Shown here in pieces: positions 59,341 to 64,000 of a stretch of 64,000 nt of DNA. Below the pieces are notes generated by a model. That model searched no databases. It was not told where the DNA came from and saw only the letters and a list, made by a program, of their open reading frames with translations. Within the stretch, counting starts at the first letter, position 1, and each line of letters opens with the position of its first letter. This DNA is from Dyadobacter arcticus (lineage in GTDB: Bacteria; Bacteroidota; Bacteroidia; Cytophagales; Spirosomataceae), in contig NZ_JAASQJ010000004.1 of NCBI RefSeq assembly GCF_011762185.1, forward strand, positions 124,001 to 188,000, given 5' to 3'. A program made the translations under genes and the position numbers.

Positions 59341-59380
59341 TCAGACTCAATTTTTCTTTATACTTTTTAAAACTTACATC

Positions 59381-59617
59381 ATGGGTAAGTCAGCCGCATC
59401 AAATGCAGAAGGGCAAAAAAAATCTATTTCAGATAGCAAATCCACCGAACCAGAAAACCTCTTTTCCGATATTCTAAGAGAGAATGAGACTGATGAGAAA
59501 TTGCAGGAATTGGCTGAGAAGCTCTCTACCGAATGGAATAAAAAAGTGAAGTCAGCGAAAAAACCAGATCTCTCATTTTCTAAGTTTCAAGAAAAATTGA
59601 AGAAAGGCAAACCCTAG
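59381..59617 (+). CDS. Small charged soluble protein, function unknown
   Basis: 78 residues from ATG 59381 (MGKSAASNAEGQKKSISD); an in-frame start 21 codons upstream adds hydrophobic residues that do not fit. The chain is Lys/Glu/Ser-rich and predicted helical, with a low-complexity N-terminus and LFSDILRENETDEKLQELAE as the main helix. No family recognised. Its stop codon shares the tetranucleotide CTAG with the stop codon of the convergent rarA gene. Confidence 0.5.
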   Translation: MGKSAASNAEGQKKSISDSKSTEPENLFSDILRENETDEKLQELAEKLSTEWNKKVKSAKKPDLSFSKFQEKLKKGKP

Positions 59618-60885
59618 TACTCATACCAGTCCCCCCACCAATTTTGTAGCTTTTTCCGCAACTCCTCCTCCCTGGCATTCAACCCTGGCTCAAAAAATTT
59701 TGTGCCTTGAAGCTCGTCCGGCAAGAAATTTTGTCTGGCGAAATTACCTTCAAAGTCATGCGAATATTTGTAATCTTTACCATAGCCAATCTGTTTCATC
59801 AATTTGGTAGGAGCATTCCTTAAATGTAGCGGCACAGGGAGGTGCGACGTATTTTTTGCTGCTTCCATCGCATTGCTGATTGTCATGTAACTCGCATTAC
59901 TTTTTGGGGAAGTAGCCAAGTAAATAGCCACCTGCGAGAGTATAATGCGACATTCCGGGTAGCCGATCACGTTTACTGCCTGCATGCACGCATTGGCCAT
60001 GATCATGGCAGTGGGATTGGCATTACCAATATCCTCCGAGGCCATGATTAACATACGCCGGGCTATAAACGCAGGATCTTCGCCAGCAACGATCATCCTT
60101 GCCATCCAATACACCGCAGCATTCGGGTCGCTTCCGCGCAAGGATTTGATGAAGGCGGATATAATGTCATAATGTTGCTCGCCTGACTTATCATACCGGG
60201 CAATGTTTTGTTGCGCTACCTCGGTGACCCATTCATCCGTAATGTCTATTTTTTTTGCCTCACCTTTTCCAAGAACCGCTAATTCCAACAGATTCAACAG
60301 CTTTCGCCCGTCACCTCCAGAAAGACGCATAATCGCATCATAAGAACTGATTTTTATGCTTTTTTCTTTGAGCCACTGATCTTTTGTCAAAGCCCGTGAG
60401 ATGAGATCTTTGAGTTCTTGTTCTCCAAAGGCTTCCAGAATATATACCTGGCATCGCGACAAAAGCGCGGAATTGACTTCAAATGACGGATTTTCGGTAG
60501 TAGCCCCAATTAATGTTACCTGCCCTTTTTCGACGGCGCCTAGAAGTGAATCTTGCTGACTTTTATTGTAACGATGAATTTCATCAATAAATAGGATAGC
60601 TGGAAAAAGCCCGGAAGGCCGCGCCAACACTTCCCGCAAATCCTTAACCCCTGAACTAATTGCGCTTAAATTGTAAAATTGCCGTTTAGTCGTTTCTGCA
60701 ATGAGCAAAGCAAGGGTCGTTTTCCCTACGCCGGGAGGTCCCCAGAAAATCATGGATGGGACGGTATTTTGCAGGATGGCCCTGCGCAGAGGCCCCTTTG
60801 GACCCAGGAGTTTTTCCTGCCCGACAAAATCGTCCAGCGTTTTCGGGCGCAGACGTTCGGCAAGGGGCGTTGTTATCAATGTCAT
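59614..60885 (-). CDS. rarA: Replication-associated recombination protein A (AAA+ ATPase)
   Basis: 423 residues of the RarA/MgsA (WRNIP1-like) family, which acts at stalled replication forks together with SSB. The start MTLITTPLAERLRPKTLDDFVGQ is typical. Walker A is GPPGVGKTT (near 49), Walker B is ILFIDEIHR (near 97), sensor 1 is IGATTENPSFEVN (near 126), and the Arg finger lies in ALLSRCQVY. The C-terminal tetramerisation domain holds SDPNAAVYWMARMIVAGEDP and ASEDIGNANP (near 255-295). A terminator from the sigma-factor gene lies just upstream. Confidence 0.96.
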   Translation of the reverse strand: MTLITTPLAERLRPKTLDDFVGQEKLLGPKGPLRRAILQNTVPSMIFWGPPGVGKTTLALLIAETTKRQFYNLSAISSGVKDLREVLARPSGLFPAILFIDEIHRYNKSQQDSLLGAVEKGQVTLIGATTENPSFEVNSALLSRCQVYILEAFGEQELKDLISRALTKDQWLKEKSIKISSYDAIMRLSGGDGRKLLNLLELAVLGKGEAKKIDITDEWVTEVAQQNIARYDKSGEQHYDIISAFIKSLRGSDPNAAVYWMARMIVAGEDPAFIARRMLIMASEDIGNANPTAMIMANACMQAVNVIGYPECRIILSQVAIYLATSPKSNASYMTISNAMEAAKNTSHLPVPLHLRNAPTKLMKQIGYGKDYKYSHDFEGNFARQNFLPDELQGTKFFEPGLNAREEELRKKLQNWWGDWYEY

Positions 60886-60932
60886 TCAGCGTATTCTCGT
60901 TTGTTAATGATCAGTTCTTTTTTAACACAAAA

Positions 60933-60959
60933 AAAGCGTGGCATAGTTCGCCACGCTTT
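60933..60959 (-). terminator. Terminator of the ECF sigma gene
   Basis: A 10-base stem (AAAGCGTGGC with its complement) closes a 7-base loop; on the minus-strand transcript it is followed by a run of seven U residues. Confidence 0.88.
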
Positions 60960-60986
60960 GATTCGTATTTTAAACCAGACCGGATG

Positions 60987-61568
60987 TCAGAAAGTCAGCC
61001 TGTCCAGGGTCATTTGCTTTTTCAGATTTCCCAATGCGCCAAAGACAAGGTTATAAACCGATTGAATGTTAATTTTCATCAGGTCGGCAATCTCGTGGTT
61101 GTTTAGGTTCATATAAAACTTCAAGAAAATTGCTTCACGCTGGCGACGGGGAAGTCCGTTGATCGCTACATTCAAATGTTGATTGGTTGACTCAAATTCT
61201 TCTTCTGAGATCAGATGGTTTTCATGGGAAGGGGTGTTGATATGCCAGTATTCAACAGGGATATCTTCATTGCTGGTATGCTTCTGTTGTGCATTCAGGT
61301 GGCGTACCAACTTCCTTTTAATTGACGCCATAAGATAAAACCGAACGGAAGTGGTGTCACCCAGCGTCATTCGGTTTCTCCAGAGTTCCACAAATAAGTC
61401 ATGGATGCAATCTTTAATCAGGGGCTTGTCGATCGTAAACTGCGAACAATACTGATAAAGAATGTGAACGTAAGAGCGGTACAGGCATGCATAAGCATTT
61501 TCATCGCCTTTTCTGAACTGATCCCAAAAACAGAGTTCTTCTTCTTGCTTGTAGCGTAGGTGAGCCAT
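60987..61568 (-). CDS. RNA polymerase ECF-type sigma factor
   Basis: About 193 residues from ATG 61568 (MAHLRYKQEEEL); the longer frame begins with TTG 61616. Region 2 contains ACLYRSYVHILYQYCSQF and IKDCIHDLFVELWRNR, the core-binding and -10 recognition helices (about 27-75). Region 4 has INGLPRRQREAIFLKFY and NLNNHEIADLMKINIQSVYN, the -35 helix-turn-helix. No anti-sigma gene (FecR-like) or SusC/D pair is adjacent, which is unusual for Bacteroidetes ECF factors of the SigZ/FecI type. It is probably part of an unlinked regulatory circuit. Confidence 0.9.
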   Translation of the reverse strand: MAHLRYKQEEELCFWDQFRKGDENAYACLYRSYVHILYQYCSQFTIDKPLIKDCIHDLFVELWRNRMTLGDTTSVRFYLMASIKRKLVRHLNAQQKHTSNEDIPVEYWHINTPSHENHLISEEEFESTNQHLNVAINGLPRRQREAIFLKFYMNLNNHEIADLMKINIQSVYNLVFGALGNLKKQMTLDRLTF

Positions 61569-61733
61569 TGTTTGTACAGGATTTTGATTGGGGTTAGGAA
61601 TTTGATACTGCTGCAATAAGGGTCATTATTACACTTGTAAATATATTTATAAAAAAACATATTAAAAAAATATTTTCACCAGAAACTTACATATCAAAGA
61701 TTAATGATGCTATTCGGGAAATTATGTAACTAA

Positions 61734-63362
61734 TTAAATACTGGATGGTACAAATTCAAATTTTTCGCCATTAAAAAGGCCTTTATCACTCAGTTTTAAT
61801 GACGGTATCACTAACAAGGCCATAAATGAAAGTGTCATAAATGGCGACTTTAAAGAGGATCCCAGCCGCGTCTTGGCAAAGCTATCCATGCCTGTATATG
61901 TTGCTGCAACCTGATATCCGTCCAGATCAGACATCAACCCAGCTATTGGCAAAGGGAGCAAATGCTCTTCAGATTCACCAACCGCCGATATTCCACCCTT
62001 TTCTTCAATAATAAGGTTCACCGCTAATGCAATACTTTCGTCGTCACAGCCCACACATATAATGTTGTGTGAATCATGCGCAACGGATGAAGCGATTGCC
62101 CCGTGTTTTAGACCGAAGTTTCGGATAAAGGCGATGGCTGGTTTTGCATTTTCGTAACGATTAAGCACAATCAATTTGAGCACATCGCGCTCGGTATCGG
62201 AAACCAGGGACTGACCGGTCCGTTTTGCCTCTAAAATCAATTCATTTGTGATAAGCTGACCTTCCAAAGCCTCTATTACCCTTACTTCGGAAGAAGGTTT
62301 TTTAGTAGGATAATTGAAGTCAGAGGCAATTTTTGCAGTGCAGCTAAATTTATTTGGATGCCCGCTGCGTAAATCGGGAAGTTTGGTTATCCCATTTTCC
62401 GCAACCAATTCGCCATTGAGCCATGTTTCCAAAATATTGAAATCCGTGAGGTTATCCACGAGAATATAATCTGCCGGATCATTCACGCGAAGCAAGCCTA
62501 CTGGTAACCGATAATGAATGACCGGATTTATGCAGGCTGCTAATAGAACATCCCAAATGTTATAGCCAAGCGATAACGCACGCTTTACCAACAAATTAAT
62601 GTGGCCTTCGACGAGGCTGTCCGGATGTTTATCGTCTGAACAAAACATGATTTTGTCAGGAAATTCGGAAATAAGAGGGATTAGAGCGTCAAAATTCCTT
62701 GCCGCGCTGCCTTCCCTGATCAGGATTTTAACGCCATATCCGATTTTCTCTTTTGCTTCCTCATAAGTAAAGCATTCATGGTCAGTGCTGATGCCTAATC
62801 CTGCATATTTTTCGGCTGCATCTCCCCGCAGACCAGGTGCATGGCCGTCGATCACCTTATTATGATACTTAGCCCAATCAATTTTCGCCATCATATCAGG
62901 GTCGTGATGAAGAACGCCAGGAAAATTCATTACTTCCGCCAAATAACCAATTTCATCCATCGCCAGTAACCGACCAACCAGTTCAGGATCAATGACGGCT
63001 CCGGCCGTCTCGAAAATAGTAGCAGGTACACAGGAAGGGGCACCGAAACAAAATTTAAAGGGAACACGTCTGCCGTCCTCAATCATGTACTTCACACCAT
63101 CCACGCCGAGTACATTGGCAATTTCATGCGGGTCGGAAACCGTAGCAACGGTTCCATGAACAACTGCAAGCCGCGCAAACTGGGACGGCGTGAGCATTGA
63201 ACTTTCAATGTGTACATGCGCGTCGACGAAGCCGGGGAGAATATAAGGGAGAGTTGGATTTTCGGGTGCCAGGTACTCAATCTGCCGGATCACTTTTTGG
63301 TCAATGCGAAGGATTCCTTCCTGAATGTTTTTATTTATAATATCAACGATGTTGACTCTCAT
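61734..63362 (-). CDS. ade: Adenine deaminase
   Basis: 542 residues of the amidohydrolase superfamily, AdeC type, which deaminates adenine to hypoxanthine for purine salvage. The metal site is opened by GFVDAHVHIESSML (near 44-57), continues with SDPHEIANVLG (near 76), DGHAPGLRGDAAEKYAG (near 171), DHECFTYEEA, and CSDDKHPD (near 243). The C-terminal half includes HDSHNIICVGCDDESIALAV (near 427). Its start overlaps the stop of the upstream AraC gene by four bases (ATGA), so the two are probably translated together. Confidence 0.95.
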   Translation of the reverse strand: MRVNIVDIINKNIQEGILRIDQKVIRQIEYLAPENPTLPYILPGFVDAHVHIESSMLTPSQFARLAVVHGTVATVSDPHEIANVLGVDGVKYMIEDGRRVPFKFCFGAPSCVPATIFETAGAVIDPELVGRLLAMDEIGYLAEVMNFPGVLHHDPDMMAKIDWAKYHNKVIDGHAPGLRGDAAEKYAGLGISTDHECFTYEEAKEKIGYGVKILIREGSAARNFDALIPLISEFPDKIMFCSDDKHPDSLVEGHINLLVKRALSLGYNIWDVLLAACINPVIHYRLPVGLLRVNDPADYILVDNLTDFNILETWLNGELVAENGITKLPDLRSGHPNKFSCTAKIASDFNYPTKKPSSEVRVIEALEGQLITNELILEAKRTGQSLVSDTERDVLKLIVLNRYENAKPAIAFIRNFGLKHGAIASSVAHDSHNIICVGCDDESIALAVNLIIEEKGGISAVGESEEHLLPLPIAGLMSDLDGYQVAATYTGMDSFAKTRLGSSLKSPFMTLSFMALLVIPSLKLSDKGLFNGEKFEFVPSSI

Positions 63363-64000
63363 AAGGCGGCTTGGAGATTTGGCAAATGGTTGGAAATAGC
63401 GATTTTACGAAATTCCTTCTGATAAATTAAAGGGCTTTTCCCGGTATGTATTTTGAAGTACTTATTAAAATTGGCGAAATTGTTGAAGCCGCTGTCGTAG
63501 CAGACCTGCGCGACAGGTAAGTGACTTTCCGAGAGCAACTTACAAGCATGGCCAATGCGGAGTTCGAGCAGGAACTGGGAATAAGTTTTCCGGCTGCGGC
63601 TCTTGAAATACCTGCAAAACGAATGCGGGCTGATGTTTGCAACCTCGGAAATCTCTTCAATGGAAATTTTCTTTTGAAAATTACTGACCGAATACTGGTA
63701 AATGTGGTTAAGCCTGTCCGTGTCGAATGCATCAAATTCGTGCTGATAGGGCGTATCGGAAAGCAACTTTATTTCTGGGCAGTGCGCCAGCGCCTCCAAT
63801 ATCTGCAATAGAGAAATGATTGGGTTGCCCGTAGTTTGGTTCAACAATCCTTTTAAAAGTGCCTTGACATTTTCTGTTCCTTTTCCGGATATTTTCATTC
63901 CCAATCTGGCTTTTAAAAGAAGTTCGTCGATCGCTTTGTTTTCCGGAAGGGTTAGGAAGGGTTTTCCAAGAACATCTTCCGAGAAATGGACGACGGTTGC
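63359..64000 (-). CDS. AraC family transcriptional regulator (5' end outside window)
   Basis: The minus-strand frame is open from the right edge of the window; the upstream part reads HFSEDVLGKPFLTLPENKA, so the N-terminal sensing domain (a cupin in most relatives) begins beyond the edge. The C-terminal DNA-binding domain is complete: ISIEEISEVANISPHSFCRYFKS (first HTH) and LPVAQVCYDSGFNNFANFNKYFK, then HTGKSPLIYQKEFR (second HTH). It overlaps the adenine deaminase gene by four bases and probably regulates it or shares its promoter. Confidence 0.9.
   Translation of the reverse strand, partial: ATVVHFSEDVLGKPFLTLPENKAIDELLLKARLGMKISGKGTENVKALLKGLLNQTTGNPIISLLQILEALAHCPEIKLLSDTPYQHEFDAFDTDRLNHIYQYSVSNFQKKISIEEISEVANISPHSFCRYFKSRSRKTYSQFLLELRIGHACKLLSESHLPVAQVCYDSGFNNFANFNKYFKIHTGKSPLIYQKEFRKIAISNHLPNLQAAL

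Overview
The window looks like chromosomal DNA from a Bacteroidota member of the order Cytophagales, probably Spirosomaceae and Dyadobacter-like. The genus is an inference. Direct support comes from two secreted proteins with type IX secretion sorting domains (one type B, one type A), MacB/FtsX-type permeases of the Bacteroidetes form, mostly weak ribosome-binding sites, and a promoter of the TTTG-N19-TAnnTTTG type. I found no rRNA, tRNA, CRISPR array, prophage or complete insertion sequence.

Layout. 1-19.7 kb: a cut-off serine hydrolase, a giant cyclic beta-1,2-glucan synthase, a lone FtsX permease, two GNAT acetyltransferases, a small Arg/Asp-rich secreted protein, a PlsC acyltransferase divergent from an acyl-ACP desaturase, a T9SS type-B surface protein and an S41 protease lipoprotein. 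19.9-30.3 kb: a complete myo-inositol catabolic cluster on the minus strand (iolB-iolC-iolA-iolG, then an SSS symporter, iolJ, iolD, iolE). It faces a LacI regulator, and the space between them holds a palindromic operator and a recognisable promoter. 31.5-38.7 kb: an AraC regulator with an aldo/keto reductase, a HigBA-like toxin-antitoxin pair, and a TesA/YbbA/YbbP-like neighbourhood arranged as in E. coli. 38.9-45 kb: a plus-strand run with a secreted esterase, a FucP-type sugar importer, a ROK sugar kinase, a DUF1624-type membrane protein and an esterase/SMP-30 fusion. 45.1-53.8 kb: a solitary IS200-like (RAYT-type) transposase, a truncated hemoglobin, a GHL6-type glycosidase, an Omp85-like barrel, a YbjJ-like MFS gene facing a DeoR regulator across a 52-bp perfect palindrome, and a GMC sugar dehydrogenase with its small subunit. 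54-64 kb: an orphan NarL-type regulator, a T9SS type-A protein, several small unknown proteins, RarA, an ECF sigma factor, adenine deaminase and a cut-off AraC regulator.

How it fits together. Much of the window is about taking up and breaking down carbohydrates and polyols. Inositol is imported by the SSS carrier and converted by IolG, IolE, IolD, IolB, IolC, IolJ and IolA to DHAP and acetyl-CoA. Hexoses probably enter through the FucP-type carrier and are phosphorylated by the ROK kinase.

The most unusual signals lie between genes. A family of 33-bp palindromes at gene 3' ends shows compensatory base changes, and the same window carries a lone RAYT-like transposase. A 7-bp AGCTAAA/AGCTGTT repeat recurs between catabolic genes. 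A purine/pyrimidine hairpin tract separates iolD from iolE. A 52-bp perfect palindrome separates the MFS gene from deoR. A loop-free 34-bp palindrome with a T tract ends a stretch with no visible gene.
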